From Candidatus Nitrohelix vancouverensis (GTDB lineage: Bacteria; Nitrospinota; Nitrospinia; Nitrospinales; VA-1): DNA of 64,000 nucleotides. Location: contig CP048620.1 of assembly GCA_015698305.1 (NCBI GenBank), positions 1,266,557-1,330,556 on the forward strand, read 5' to 3'. A model generated the notes under the pieces. It searched no databases. It saw nothing but the letters and a program-made list of their open reading frames with translations, and was not told where the DNA came from. Position numbers and translations under genes: made by a program. This document shows, in pieces, positions 37,472 through 46,720 of this stretch (the stretch's first letter is position 1; each line of letters begins with the position of its first letter).

Positions 37472-38734
37472 ATGAAAAGTGTTTCGTTGGCAACGCGGTG
37501 GACGCTGTGCCTGATGGTTTGTCTGGCCCTGGGCGCGTGTTCGGTTGCGCGCCAGTCGCATGAGCTGACGACGCCGGTCGATCAGGATGCGGAGATTTTC
37601 GACAAGCGTTTTCGTCAAATGGAATTCAGTGAACTGAATCTGGAATCGTTCTGGACGCAGAAGGAGTTTGTCGAGCGAGACCCGGTTCCCCTGACCAATA
37701 TGACGGTGGCGGACATTGTAGAAGGGGCGCGCGAAGGAGTCGTCAATATTTACACGCAACGGTTGATGGAGCGCAATACCTCCTTTGGAATTTCTCCGAA
37801 CGACCTGATGCCGCTTCGCATTCCCTTTTTGACGGATTTGTTTGAGATCATACCCTTCAAGGTTCCGGTGCCCTTCAAGGAAAACGGATTCAGCCTTGGC
37901 TCCGGCTTCATCATCAACTCAAACGGTTTCATCCTCACCAACGCGCATGTGATACTGAATGCGACGGACATCGTCGTCGTGCTTTCGGAAGGCAAGGAAG
38001 AATACCCGGCGCGCATCATCGGAATCGATCTGGTGACGGACCTTGCTTTACTCAAAATCGAAGCCGATCGGGATTTAACGTCCTTGCCTCTGGGCGTGTC
38101 GGATGAACTGCGAACCGGGGAAACGGTGCTGGCGATGGGCAATCCGCTCGGTTTCAAACACACGGTCACCTCGGGTCTGGTGAGCGCGAAAGAGCGAGTG
38201 GGGCCTTTCTCCAAAGGCAACGTGGATTTCATTCAAACCGATTCGGCGATCAACCCCGGCAGTAGCGGCGGCCCTTTATTGAACATGTACGGCGAGGTGG
38301 TGGGCGTGAACACGGCGATCATCGAAAGCGCGCAATTGATCGGTTTCGCGATCTCCGCCGATATGGTGAAGGAAGTTCTGCCCATGCTTCTGCTTGGCAA
38401 AACGGAACGCGGCTGGTTTGGCGTTCAGGCCATCCCGTTACGCAAGGAAGATATGGCGGCGTTGAATCTGTATTCCATGCACGGCATCCGCGTCGTACAA
38501 GTGGCGCCGGGCGGCCCGGCAGAGCAAGCGGGATTGAAGGAAAACGACGTGATCGTATCGGTCAACGGAGCGAGCCTGGATAATTTTGTGATCTTTCGCA
38601 GGAAATTGCTCGGCATGAGTCCGGGCGCAAAAATTTCTCTGGATATCCTTCGCGCAGGCAAGCCTATGCTGATTGTGGGGACCTTGAGGGAAGCGCCGAA
38701 GGAATCGGATAGGTCCGAAGGTTCCGCAGAATGA
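37472..38734 (+). CDS. HtrA/DegP-type serine protease, lipoprotein form
   Basis: A 420-residue envelope protease. The N-terminal signal ends in a lipobox (ALGAC, Cys about residue 24), so it is lipid-anchored rather than free. The trypsin-like domain has the full triad: His in NAHVIL, Asp in TDLALLKIE and Ser in GSSGGPLLN. One PDZ domain follows (about 310-400; PGGPAEQAGLKENDVIVSVNG). It should degrade or refold damaged periplasmic proteins. The segment between the lipobox and the protease domain (about 25-120) is charged and without family match. GAGGCGG precedes the ATG. Confidence 0.9.
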   Translation: MKSVSLATRWTLCLMVCLALGACSVARQSHELTTPVDQDAEIFDKRFRQMEFSELNLESFWTQKEFVERDPVPLTNMTVADIVEGAREGVVNIYTQRLMERNTSFGISPNDLMPLRIPFLTDLFEIIPFKVPVPFKENGFSLGSGFIINSNGFILTNAHVILNATDIVVVLSEGKEEYPARIIGIDLVTDLALLKIEADRDLTSLPLGVSDELRTGETVLAMGNPLGFKHTVTSGLVSAKERVGPFSKGNVDFIQTDSAINPGSSGGPLLNMYGEVVGVNTAIIESAQLIGFAISADMVKEVLPMLLLGKTERGWFGVQAIPLRKEDMAALNLYSMHGIRVVQVAPGGPAEQAGLKENDVIVSVNGASLDNFVIFRRKLLGMSPGAKISLDILRAGKPMLIVGTLREAPKESDRSEGSAE

Positions 38735-38788
38735 TCGAGTTTCAAATTTAGAGCGGTTATTATTAAATTTTATTAGAAGGGTTGGGAT

Positions 38789-40171
38789 ATGGCATTGGAG
38801 ATCAATCCACAAATTTTTCGCGAATATGATATCCGCGGTCTGGTCGCAAGCGACTTGACGCCGCAGGCCGTGTTATTGATCGCGCGGGCGATCGGAACGA
38901 TTGTGCGCCGGAATGGAGGAAAGACCGTGACCGTCGGACGCGATATGCGAGAGAGTTCGCCTGCGATTTTCAAGGCGGTTTGCGAAGGTCTCCTGTCCAC
39001 AGGTTGCGATGTCTGGGACATCGGAAAGACGCCGACTCCGGTTTCCTATTTTTCGCTCTACCATCTCAACCCCGACGGCGGAATCATGATCACCGGCAGT
39101 CACAATCCGCCGGAATTCAACGGGCTGAAAATCAGCCTCGGCAAGCACAGCTTGTACGGACAGCGCATTCAGGAAATCCGCGAAATGATCCTTCGCGAAG
39201 ATTTCGAAAGCGGAGAAGGTTCCGTCGAGGCTCACGACGTCAACGCGGCCTATATCGAAAAAATCAAATCCTCAATCCAGATACCGCGCAAGGTGAAGTT
39301 TGTCGCCGACGGCGGCAACGGTTGTTTTGGCCTGGTGGGTCTGGAAGTGTTTCAAGCCTGCGGACAAGACCCGATCCCTCTCTATTGCGAACCGGACGGA
39401 ACCTTCCCCAATCATCACCCCGACCCGACGGTGGAAAAAAACTTGCTCGACCTGATGGCGCTGGTGAAGAAAGAAGGCGCGGAGCTTGGCTTTGGTTTCG
39501 ACGGCGACGCCGACCGCATCGGCGTGGTGGACGAGAATGGAAACGTCATCTGGGGCGATCAATTGTTGATCCTGTTCGGTCGAGAAATTTTGAAAAATCA
39601 TCCCGGCGCTTCCATTGTGGGAGAAGTGAAATGCTCGCAGAATTTCTTTCAGGATATGGAGAAGCGCGGCGGCAAAGCCATCATGTCGGCGGCGGGTCAT
39701 TCCCTGATAAAAAACAAGATGCGCGAGACCAACGCCTTGTTAGCAGGCGAGATGAGCGGTCATGTGTGTTTTGCGGATCGTTATTATGGATTCGACGACG
39801 CAACTTATGCGGCCTGCCGGGTTCTGGAGATCGTCGCCAATACAGATCAACCGCTTTCCGAACTGCTGGCCGACCTTCCCAAAACTGTGAGCACTCCGGA
39901 GATAAGGATCGATTGCCCGGACGACAAAAAATTTGAAGTGGTGGCGGAGTTGACGGAATATTTTCGCACACAGTATGATGTGGTGGACATCGACGGCGTG
40001 CGCGTGGATTTTGGCGATGGCTGGGCGCTGATGCGCGCTTCCAACACGCAACCGGTGATGGTGCTACGCTTTGAAGCGAAAACTCAGGTACGGCTTCAGG
40101 AGCTCATCGCCATCGTGCGAGGCGCGCTGGAACCTTATCGTAAATTCATTCAATTACCCGAGACGCTATGA
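38789..40171 (+). CDS. Phosphomannomutase/phosphoglucomutase
   Basis: A 460-residue alpha-D-phosphohexomutase (ManB/AlgC type) interconverting hexose 1- and 6-phosphates for nucleotide-sugar synthesis. It shows REYDIRG at the start, the phosphoserine loop TGSHNPPEFNGLKI, the metal-binding DGDADRIGVVD, the sugar-binding GEMSGHVCF and the C-terminal phosphate-binding RASNTQPVMVLRFEA. It fits with the glycan genes further right. Its TGA overlaps the ATG of the VOC gene (ATGA). Confidence 0.94.
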   Translation: MALEINPQIFREYDIRGLVASDLTPQAVLLIARAIGTIVRRNGGKTVTVGRDMRESSPAIFKAVCEGLLSTGCDVWDIGKTPTPVSYFSLYHLNPDGGIMITGSHNPPEFNGLKISLGKHSLYGQRIQEIREMILREDFESGEGSVEAHDVNAAYIEKIKSSIQIPRKVKFVADGGNGCFGLVGLEVFQACGQDPIPLYCEPDGTFPNHHPDPTVEKNLLDLMALVKKEGAELGFGFDGDADRIGVVDENGNVIWGDQLLILFGREILKNHPGASIVGEVKCSQNFFQDMEKRGGKAIMSAAGHSLIKNKMRETNALLAGEMSGHVCFADRYYGFDDATYAACRVLEIVANTDQPLSELLADLPKTVSTPEIRIDCPDDKKFEVVAELTEYFRTQYDVVDIDGVRVDFGDGWALMRASNTQPVMVLRFEAKTQVRLQELIAIVRGALEPYRKFIQLPETL

Positions 40172-40554
40172 TTAAAAAATATTTGCACACGCGCTTTCGC
40201 GTTGCCGACATGGATCGCTCCATTCATTTTTATAAGGAAGTGTTGGGGATGGAAGTGGTGGAACAAAAAACGTCGCCGCGAGGTTCCCGACTTGTGTTTC
40301 TGCAATTTCCCGGCATGGACGCCGAGTTGGAATTATGTTCTTTCCCTTCCAGCGGCGAGGTTTCGGTTCCGGAGGATCTGGTGCATCTGGCGTTTCAGGT
40401 CGACGACATCGAAGCCTGCATCCAGAAACTGGAGAGCGCGGGCGTCCCGGTCACCGAAGGTCCCATCACCAGCGACAACGGGACGCGATTCATTTTCACG
40501 GAAGACCCGGACAAGTACGAGATTGAATTGATGCAGTATTCCGAAGGGGAATGA
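40168..40554 (+). CDS. VOC/glyoxalase family protein
   Basis: A 128-residue vicinal-oxygen-chelate protein with two beta-alpha-beta-beta-beta modules. Candidate metal ligands are His7 (YLHTRFRV), a Glu in the first module, His near residue 74 (LVHLAFQV) and Glu near residue 121 (KYEIELMQ), the arrangement of lactoylglutathione lyase GloA. That annotation is likely but glutathione use cannot be shown from sequence. Overlaps the mutase stop by four bases and ends five bases from the convergent mqnC. Confidence 0.87.
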   Translation: MIKKYLHTRFRVADMDRSIHFYKEVLGMEVVEQKTSPRGSRLVFLQFPGMDAELELCSFPSSGEVSVPEDLVHLAFQVDDIEACIQKLESAGVPVTEGPITSDNGTRFIFTEDPDKYEIELMQYSEGE

Positions 40555-40559
40555 CGAGG

Positions 40560-41633
40560 CTAAACGTATTCGTAACGCATGTTGCGGCGTTGCGGGGTGC
40601 GTCCGGCGTCTTTGATGAGGCGACGGATGGCTTCTTCGTCGAGGCAATGAACCGTGCCCGCCGCGGCGACGACATTTTCTTCCAGCATGGTGCTTCCCAT
40701 ATCATTCGCGCCGTAACTCAGCGAAACCTGCCCGATCTTGGGGCCCTGCGTCACCCACGACGATTGTAAATTATCAAAATTATCCAGCACGATGCGGCTG
40801 ATCGCCAGCGTCTTCAGGTAGTCCAGCCCGGTCACTGCAGAGGTGATCTTGTGGTCGAGACTCAACTCGGTGTTGCCCGGCTGATAGGTCCAGGGGATGA
40901 AGGCGGTGAAGCCGCCGGTCTCGTCCTGTTGCCGGCGCAGGCGAATGAGATGTTCGATGCGCTCCTCCAGCGTTTCAACGTGACCGAACATCATCGTCGC
41001 CGTCGTTGGAATTTCCATGCGATGCGCTTCCGCCATGACTTCCAGCCATTGATCGGAATTGCATTTATAAGGGCTTATCACCTGCCGCACCCGATCCACC
41101 AAAATCTCCGCCCCGCCTCCGGGGATGGAGTCCAGTCCGGCGTTTTTCAAACGTTGCAAAACTTCTTTCAGGCTCAGTTTGGAAACCCGGACGATATGGT
41201 GAATTTCTGAAGGCGACAGCGCATGCAGATGAATGTCGAAATTTTCCTTGATCTTGCGAAACAAGTCTTCGTAGTAATCGATTTTGAGGTGAATGTTATG
41301 ACCGCCCTGCAACAGAATCTGGGCGCCGCCGAGCGCCACGGTTTCGCGGATTTTATCGGCGATGGTCTCGAAGGGCAGGACGTAAGCGTCCTTGTCTCCC
41401 TCTTTGCGATAGAAGGCGCAGAAGGAGCAATCGGTCACGCAGATATTGGTGTAATTGATATTGCGGTCGACGATGTAGGTGATGATTTCCGCGTCGCGTT
41501 TCTTGCGCGACAAACGCGAGGCGACGTTGCCCAAGAGCAAAACGTCCTTGGCGGAATACAGTTCCAGCGCTTCGTCGGCCTGAATGCGTTCGCCGTCCAG
41601 GGCTTTTTTCAAAATAGATTCTATAGCGTTCAA
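40560..41633 (-). CDS. mqnC: Cyclic dehypoxanthinyl futalosine synthase
   Basis: A radical SAM enzyme of the futalosine route to menaquinone: it cyclises dehypoxanthine futalosine. The 357-residue protein has the cluster motif CVTDCSFCAFYR, NINYTNIC before it, GGAQILLQGGHN and the C-terminal SLSYGANDMGSTMLEENVV, all characteristic of MqnC. The start codon appears to be TTG 41633, whose bases overlap the TGA of the upstream VOC gene (TTGA), so translation is coupled. No later ATG fits the conserved N-terminus. It shows the organism makes menaquinone by the alternative pathway; other mqn genes are not in this window. Confidence 0.94.
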   Translation of the reverse strand: MNAIESILKKALDGERIQADEALELYSAKDVLLLGNVASRLSRKKRDAEIITYIVDRNINYTNICVTDCSFCAFYRKEGDKDAYVLPFETIADKIRETVALGGAQILLQGGHNIHLKIDYYEDLFRKIKENFDIHLHALSPSEIHHIVRVSKLSLKEVLQRLKNAGLDSIPGGGAEILVDRVRQVISPYKCNSDQWLEVMAEAHRMEIPTTATMMFGHVETLEERIEHLIRLRRQQDETGGFTAFIPWTYQPGNTELSLDHKITSAVTGLDYLKTLAISRIVLDNFDNLQSSWVTQGPKIGQVSLSYGANDMGSTMLEENVVAAAGTVHCLDEEAIRRLIKDAGRTPQRRNMRYEYV

Positions 41634-42016
41634 TCGTCGTACCTGATTTCTAGATGGTTGAAGTCGGGGTCGTTAAAATACACGGAAACCCCGGCGCCGC
41701 GTTTGACGGGTCCGTCTTCGATAACGACGCCTTTGGCCTGTAATTCTTCAATGATGGAGTCGAACTGTTCCCGCGTGGTTTGAAAAGCGAAATGCATGTA
41801 GCCTTTTTCGCTCAATGTTTCCAGCGGCGGACGCGCATCCAGCTCGGGAGATTCAAACAAGGCGATGGAGACGTTCCCGGCGTCGAGCATGAGATGCCGA
41901 AGCCCTTTGGAAAATCGATCCGTCACCTTGAAGCCCATGACGTCGGTATAAAAACGCTCCGAACGGTCGAGGTCGCGAACGTTCAGAGCGATGTGGTGAA
42001 TGCCTTGCAATTGCAT
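41630..42016 (-). CDS. VOC family protein
   Basis: A 128-residue glyoxalase or fosfomycin-resistance-like fold (GIHHIALNVRDLDRSERFYTDVMGF, MHFAFQTTREQFD, FNDPDFNHLEIRYDD). Metal ligands His7/8, His near 75 and Glu near 124 are present. Substrate unknown. It sits between the parvulin and mqnC genes with coupled translation, but such proteins are found in many contexts, so I do not infer a menaquinone function. Confidence 0.85.
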   Translation of the reverse strand: MQLQGIHHIALNVRDLDRSERFYTDVMGFKVTDRFSKGLRHLMLDAGNVSIALFESPELDARPPLETLSEKGYMHFAFQTTREQFDSIIEELQAKGVVIEDGPVKRGAGVSVYFNDPDFNHLEIRYDD

Positions 42017-42028
42017 GGGTTGTGCGGA

Positions 42029-42397
42029 TTACAGAGTTCCCGGACCGGCTCCCATCGGGAGAGTGATGCCGTCCTTGCCCGTATCGCCCATGCGTTCTTC
42101 TTCCGTGATGAGGAAGACATGGTAGCCGAATTTGCTTTTGATCGGGCCGCCCAGTTCACCCAGGGGAGTTTCCATAGCGGCTCTTTCCAGCTCCGGCGCC
42201 GAAGTATTGTATTCAAGATAGCCAAGGTCGCCGCCCTTGTTGCGAGTGCCGCAGGCGCTGTATTTCTTCGCCAGGCGCTCGAATGTGCGGGCCAGCAGTT
42301 CCGGCGTGTCGCAGGACCGCAGGTTTTCCAGCATTAATTCTGCCAGTTCTTTGGTTGTCAAAACTATGTGGCTGACGCGAATGGATCGTATGCTCAT
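42029..42397 (-). CDS. Parvulin-type peptidyl-prolyl isomerase
   Basis: A 122-residue single-domain rotamase (PpiC fold) without signal peptide: RVSHIVLTTKELAE, FERLAKKYSACGTRNKGGDLGYLE and GPIKSKFGYHVFLITE match the conserved blocks, including the central cysteine (S-A-C-G-T) common in small PpiC proteins. It would help proline isomerisation in the cytoplasm. ATG 42397 follows AGGTG closely; upstream in-frame residues lack similarity. Second-to-last genes of the minus-strand run. Confidence 0.87.
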   Translation of the reverse strand: MSIRSIRVSHIVLTTKELAELMLENLRSCDTPELLARTFERLAKKYSACGTRNKGGDLGYLEYNTSAPELERAAMETPLGELGGPIKSKFGYHVFLITEEERMGDTGKDGITLPMGAGPGTL

Positions 42398-42478
42398 ATC
42401 ACCTGTCCTGGACGATTGGTATTGTGTCGATGCAGCCATTATACCCGCAGGCCGCCGCCTCAAAAAGTCTTTTCTGCT

Positions 42479-43279
42479 CTATAGGAAAAAGTTGACCAGC
42501 CCCATGGCCCGGGGGATCAGCTTGGGGCGCGCCAGACGCGGATCGAAATCGCGCATTCTGCGTTTGTTTTCCGACATGCAGAGGGAAACAAATTCCTTTG
42601 GAGAGAGCGAAGAGTTTTCATGCTCCCTTGCCTGAATGGTGAACGAGGAGCCGCCCATATCTTTCAGGTCCATCAAACGCGATATCCCGGCGTCGACAAA
42701 GGCCCATAAAGTCCGCAGATGGTAGATGGGTTGCAACAGAAAGGGCTGGGAGAATCGCTGATACAACAACCAGTTCTGAATGAAGAGAATGTGCCGCGCC
42801 TCTTCCTGGACGATCGGTTCCATCACTTCGATCAACTCCAGCGGATAATCCTCGGTGCTTTTTGAAATCTGCAAAAATCCGAAGGCGAAAAACGAGTCGA
42901 TGCACTCGCCCGCGCCGGTGCTCATGAAGCAGGCTTCGAGATCGTCGGGCAGAGGCTTGTCGGGAATTTCATTGAAAGGAATTTCATAGCGGTTGAGGAA
43001 ATAGCGCAGGATGTCCGCGTGGCGTCCTTCCTCATAGGCTTGCAGGGCAAGCGCTTCCTTGATCAGCGGATCGGATATTTCTTTGGAATAAGCGTCGAGT
43101 TTGTTGAACACCTGGCGTTCGGTGTGAATGGCGTAATCCCAGATCGGGAAATCCGCCAGCTTTTTTACGACCGCTTCGTCGAGTTCCGGCCAGGGCAGTT
43201 CTTCCGGCGTGAAGGGTCGGTGCGATTCGATGAACGATTTGCAAAATAATTCCTTGTGCTCCTGAGATCCAAATTCCAT
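42479..43279 (-). CDS. Ferritin-like diiron protein
   Basis: A 266-residue all-helical protein with the spaced iron-binding motifs of ferritin-like diiron oxidases: an early helix with Glu (IHTERQVFNK), EEGRHADIL near residue 88, an Glu helix near 125 (GAGECIDSFF) and EEARHILF near residue 160. It is related to the TenA/AurF/rubrerythrin superfamily, not a storage ferritin. A redox or oxygenase reaction is expected; the substrate is unknown. GAGG precedes ATG 43279 at six bases. It is flanked by cobA-hemD and parvulin genes in the same direction, so a role tied to tetrapyrrole or menaquinone chemistry is possible but unproven. Confidence 0.75.
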   Translation of the reverse strand: MEFGSQEHKELFCKSFIESHRPFTPEELPWPELDEAVVKKLADFPIWDYAIHTERQVFNKLDAYSKEISDPLIKEALALQAYEEGRHADILRYFLNRYEIPFNEIPDKPLPDDLEACFMSTGAGECIDSFFAFGFLQISKSTEDYPLELIEVMEPIVQEEARHILFIQNWLLYQRFSQPFLLQPIYHLRTLWAFVDAGISRLMDLKDMGGSSFTIQAREHENSSLSPKEFVSLCMSENKRRMRDFDPRLARPKLIPRAMGLVNFFL

Positions 43280-43338
43280 TGCGTCCTCATGCAGTTATGG
43301 ATTGATGTGATTGGGTGATTGATTGAGAGTCGTTTGAA

Positions 43339-44889
43339 TCAACTCGCGTCTGGAGGTTTGGCGCTATTGAAAAAAGATTCTATCCCTTCCGCAAGGGCCT
43401 CGACGGTGTAATCCTTCGGCACCACCGAAGCTTCAAACCCGTATTGCTTCAAGGTGTCCGCGGTGATGGGGCCGATGCAGGCCAGCGCGACTTGCGACAA
43501 TCGGGCGCGGTTCGCCGGTTCCACAAGTTCCATGAAATTGGTGACCGTGGACGACGAAGTGAAGGTGACGGCGTCGATTTCGCCGTTCTCCAGAGATTGA
43601 TTCAGTTCGGTTTTGAAAAACGCGTCGGGCGCAATGGTCTGGTATGCGGGGACCACGTCGATTTCGCCTCCGGCGTCGCGGATTTGCTCAGGCAGTATCT
43701 CCCTGGCGACGGATGCGCGGGGCAATAGAAAACGTTTACCCTTGAGCGTTTCCTGGCTCATGCTCTGTATCAGCGATTCGGCGACAAACTGTTCGGGGCG
43801 AACGTCAACGCGCAGGCCGAGGTCGCGAATGGCTTGCTCGGTTTTGGGGCCGATGGCGTAAATCCGCACGCCTTTCAGATCGCGCAGATCGCGCCGGGTT
43901 TCCTTGAGCCTCTGCATGAAAAAATCAACGCCGTTGACGCTGGTAAAAATCAGACCCTGATATGTGGAGAGGCGTCCGAGCGCTGCGTCGAGAGGCGTCC
44001 AGTCCTCCGGCGCCACCGTCTGGATTACGGGGAAGTTGATCGCGTCGGCTCCCTTCTCCTGCAACAGATCGATCAATCCTGCGGCCTGATGCTCCGGCCG
44101 CGTGACCACGATGGTTTTGCCAAACAGGGGAAGGGTTTCGTACCAGTCCATTTCCGGTTTCATGCGCACCACTTCGCCGATGATGGTCAAAGCAGGCGGC
44201 GCGATCTGGTCGCGCATGGCGATTTCCACAATGGTGTCGAGCGTTCCGGTCCATGTTTTCTGTTTGCCGGTGGAGCCTTTGCGCACGATGGCGACGGGTG
44301 TTTTGGGGTTCTTGCCGAATTCGAGCAATTTTTCAACGATGACGGGAAGGCGGCGCGCGCCCATTAAAAATACAAGCGTGCCGGTTCGCCGGGCCATGTT
44401 TTCCCAGTCGATGAAAATATCGTCATGCGATTTTTCCGCGCTTCCGGTAATGATTGAAATCGACGAGGAAAGCGTGCGATGCGTGAGCGGGATGCCCGCA
44501 TAAGCGGAGACGGCGATCACCGAGGACACTCCGGGCGCCACCGCAAAGGGGATGCCTTGCTGTTGCAGGGCCTGCGCTTCTTCGCCGCCGCGTCCAAAAA
44601 TGAAGGGGTCGCCGCCTTTCAGGCGGGAAACGATCTTGCCTTCTTTCGCGCGGGAGATCAGCAGGGCGTTGATCTCGCTTTGCTCCAGCGTCGCGTGTCC
44701 GGCTTTTTTCCCTGCGTAAATCAATTCAGCGTTTCGCGGCGCATGGCGCAGTATAGCCTTGTTGACCAGGTGATCGTAAACGACCACTTGCGAACGGGAC
44801 AAGTAGTCTCGTCCCTTCAAGGTCAACAGACCCGGATCGCCGGGACCGGCGCCAATCAGATACACTTTACCCGGTTCAGGACGGCTCAT
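43339..44889 (-). CDS. Fused uroporphyrinogen-III methyltransferase/uroporphyrinogen-III synthase
   Basis: A 516-residue two-domain enzyme. Residues 1-245 are SUMT (CobA): VYLIGAGPGDPGLLTLKG, the GGDPFIFGRGGEE block and VAPGVSSVIAVSAYAGIPLTHR. Residues about 255-510 are HemD (uroporphyrinogen-III synthase; IVVTRPEHQAAGLIDLL, VTFTSSSTVTNFMEL). The fusion makes uroporphyrinogen III and then precorrin-2 for sirohaem and B12. B12 is needed by nrdJ in this window. It starts with ATG 44889, overlapping the rsmA stop by 14 bases. Confidence 0.95.
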   Translation of the reverse strand: MSRPEPGKVYLIGAGPGDPGLLTLKGRDYLSRSQVVVYDHLVNKAILRHAPRNAELIYAGKKAGHATLEQSEINALLISRAKEGKIVSRLKGGDPFIFGRGGEEAQALQQQGIPFAVAPGVSSVIAVSAYAGIPLTHRTLSSSISIITGSAEKSHDDIFIDWENMARRTGTLVFLMGARRLPVIVEKLLEFGKNPKTPVAIVRKGSTGKQKTWTGTLDTIVEIAMRDQIAPPALTIIGEVVRMKPEMDWYETLPLFGKTIVVTRPEHQAAGLIDLLQEKGADAINFPVIQTVAPEDWTPLDAALGRLSTYQGLIFTSVNGVDFFMQRLKETRRDLRDLKGVRIYAIGPKTEQAIRDLGLRVDVRPEQFVAESLIQSMSQETLKGKRFLLPRASVAREILPEQIRDAGGEIDVVPAYQTIAPDAFFKTELNQSLENGEIDAVTFTSSSTVTNFMELVEPANRARLSQVALACIGPITADTLKQYGFEASVVPKDYTVEALAEGIESFFNSAKPPDAS

Positions 44890-45673
44890 TATTTTGATGC
44901 TGGTGAATGTGGTTGGACAGGTCGGCGAAATCCTGAAGCGTCAGAGTTTCTGCGCGACGCGACAGGTCGATTCCCGCAAGTTGCAGGGAGCCTTGCTCGT
45001 TGCGAAATTGCCGGTCCCATATTTGTAAATTATTTTTCAGCATTTTGCGTTTGTGAAAAAATGCGGCTGAGACAATTTTGAAGAACAGTTTTTCATCGAC
45101 GGTGTCGATTTTCGGTTTCGCTAGCGGGGTCAGACGGACCACCGACGATTCGATTTTTGGCGGCGGTGAGAACGCAAGCCGGCCCACTTCCAGCAGACGC
45201 TCGACGGTGCAGTGATATTGCAGAAACACGGTCAAGGAACCGTAGCACCGACTTCCGGGCTGTGCGGAAAAGCGGTCGACGACTTCCTTTTGCAACATCA
45301 AGGTCATGTCCTGAATGTTTTTTCGAAAAACGATCAAACGTTTCAGAATATGAGCGGCGGCGTAATAGGGTAAATTGGAAACCACTTTGTAAGGACCTTT
45401 GATCGAACCGAAGTCAAATTTCAGCGCATCTTCGTTGAGGAGCGTGAAGTTGGTCGCCTCGCTCATTTCATTTTTTAAGGGGCCGATGAGTTTGCCGTCG
45501 ATTTCAATCGCGGTGACGCGGGCCGCCCGGTCGGTCAGCCGTCGGGTCAGGACGCCTTTTCCCGGCCCGATCTCGACGACATGGTCGTCCTCGTCGATTC
45601 GTGCGATCTCGACGATTTCGTCAGCGACGGATTCGTCAATCAGAAAGTTTTGTCCGAGCGGTCGTTTCTTCAT
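44876..45673 (-). CDS. rsmA: 16S rRNA dimethyladenosine transferase
   Basis: Methylates the two adjacent adenosines near the 3' end of 16S rRNA. The 265-residue protein has GQNFLIDESVADEI, the SAM-binding VVEIGPGKGVLTRRL, the catalytic SNLPYYAAAHIL and ValRPK-like C-terminal helices. Start ATG 45673 overlaps the pdxA TGA (ATGA); a longer upstream frame exists but is only pdxA read in another frame. The pdxA-rsmA pair is a widely conserved neighbourhood. Confidence 0.96.
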   Translation of the reverse strand: MKKRPLGQNFLIDESVADEIVEIARIDEDDHVVEIGPGKGVLTRRLTDRAARVTAIEIDGKLIGPLKNEMSEATNFTLLNEDALKFDFGSIKGPYKVVSNLPYYAAAHILKRLIVFRKNIQDMTLMLQKEVVDRFSAQPGSRCYGSLTVFLQYHCTVERLLEVGRLAFSPPPKIESSVVRLTPLAKPKIDTVDEKLFFKIVSAAFFHKRKMLKNNLQIWDRQFRNEQGSLQLAGIDLSRRAETLTLQDFADLSNHIHQHQNNEPS

Positions 45674-46659
45674 TGCTTCGAAAGCGCCTGAGCGGAAGCG
45701 AGCTTGGACGCGCTCCGCATGACATGTTGCATGCTTTGCGCCGATGCGGTTCCCTTCCACGCGATGTCGAAGGCGGTTCCATGATCGACCGAGGTGCGGA
45801 TGATGGGTAGCCCGAGGGTGATGTTGACGGCTTGACCCTGAGCTTCCATTTTGATTGGAACCATGCCTTGATCGTGATACATGGCGATGACGGCGTCGCA
45901 TTCGGGATTGCGCGAGAAAAATGCGTCGGCGGGAAACGGTCCCTCCGAAGGGATTCCCATGCTTCGCGCCTGCTCCATCGCAGGGACGATGACGCGGGCT
46001 TCTTCGTCCCCGAAAATGCCGCCGTCTCCGCAATGCGGGTTGAGTCCCAAAACGGCAATGCGCGGCGTGTCGGTGACAAAACAGCTCAGCCAGTGGTGCG
46101 TCATGCGAAGCGTTTCGACGAGAGTTTCCTGTGTGAGAATTTGCGAGACCTGGCTCAGAGGCGCGTGCGTTGTTGCAAGTACGACGCGAAGCCGTCTTCC
46201 TGTGAGCATGAGCGCGGTGCGCGGCGTTCCCGTCAAATGCGCCAGCAGTTCGGTGTGTCCTGGATAAAAATGACCGGCGAGATGGATGCTTTCCTTGCTG
46301 ATGGGCGCGGTGACGATAGCGTCGGCGCGGCGTTCCATCGCTTCCCGAACCGCGACCTGAATGTATTCAACCGATGCGCTTCCGCCTTCCCGGCTGGGGC
46401 CGGTCGGCAGACTGGAGACGTTATTCAGATCGATCAGATTCAGAGCGTCGGATTGGACTTCGTCCTGGGTGGAATCAACGCGATGAATGGTCAGTCGAGG
46501 CGCCCAGCGTTCCAGCGCCTGTTGCATGATGGATGCATCGCCGACGACGGTGGCGTGATAGGGGCGGATTTGCGGTTCGGCGAACGCTTTGGCGATGATT
46601 TCAGGACCCACGCCTGCAGGGTCCCCCATGGATATAACAATACGCGGCAAAGACTCCAC
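45670..46659 (-). CDS. pdxA: 4-hydroxythreonine-4-phosphate dehydrogenase
   Basis: Oxidises 4-phosphohydroxy-L-threonine in the DXP-dependent pyridoxal phosphate pathway. The 329-residue product has ISMGDPAGVGPEIIAKAF, the metal-binding FYPGHTELLAHLTG and MYHDQGMVPIKM, and SVDHGTAFDIAWKG. I choose GTG 46659, preceded by AGGGAG at eight bases, because similarity begins there. It is followed by rsmA with a four-base overlap. The gap to pckA (46660-46720) carries a GC-rich hairpin at 46685-46706 with no T-run. Confidence 0.95.
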   Translation of the reverse strand: MESLPRIVISMGDPAGVGPEIIAKAFAEPQIRPYHATVVGDASIMQQALERWAPRLTIHRVDSTQDEVQSDALNLIDLNNVSSLPTGPSREGGSASVEYIQVAVREAMERRADAIVTAPISKESIHLAGHFYPGHTELLAHLTGTPRTALMLTGRRLRVVLATTHAPLSQVSQILTQETLVETLRMTHHWLSCFVTDTPRIAVLGLNPHCGDGGIFGDEEARVIVPAMEQARSMGIPSEGPFPADAFFSRNPECDAVIAMYHDQGMVPIKMEAQGQAVNITLGLPIIRTSVDHGTAFDIAWKGTASAQSMQHVMRSASKLASAQALSKQ

Positions 46660-46720
46660 AGCGTGGGCTCCCTGGAAATTCTTTGGCGGCCCCCGAAAGG
46701 ACCGCCTCATTTTGTTTGGA

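Noticed and set aside
45674-46033. 117-codon upstream extension in the rsmA frame
   Set aside because: It is pdxA read in another frame; Arg/His-rich and without family similarity.
46685-46706. GC-rich hairpin between pckA and pdxA as a terminator
   Set aside because: No T-run follows it on the minus strand; read-through into pdxA is likely.
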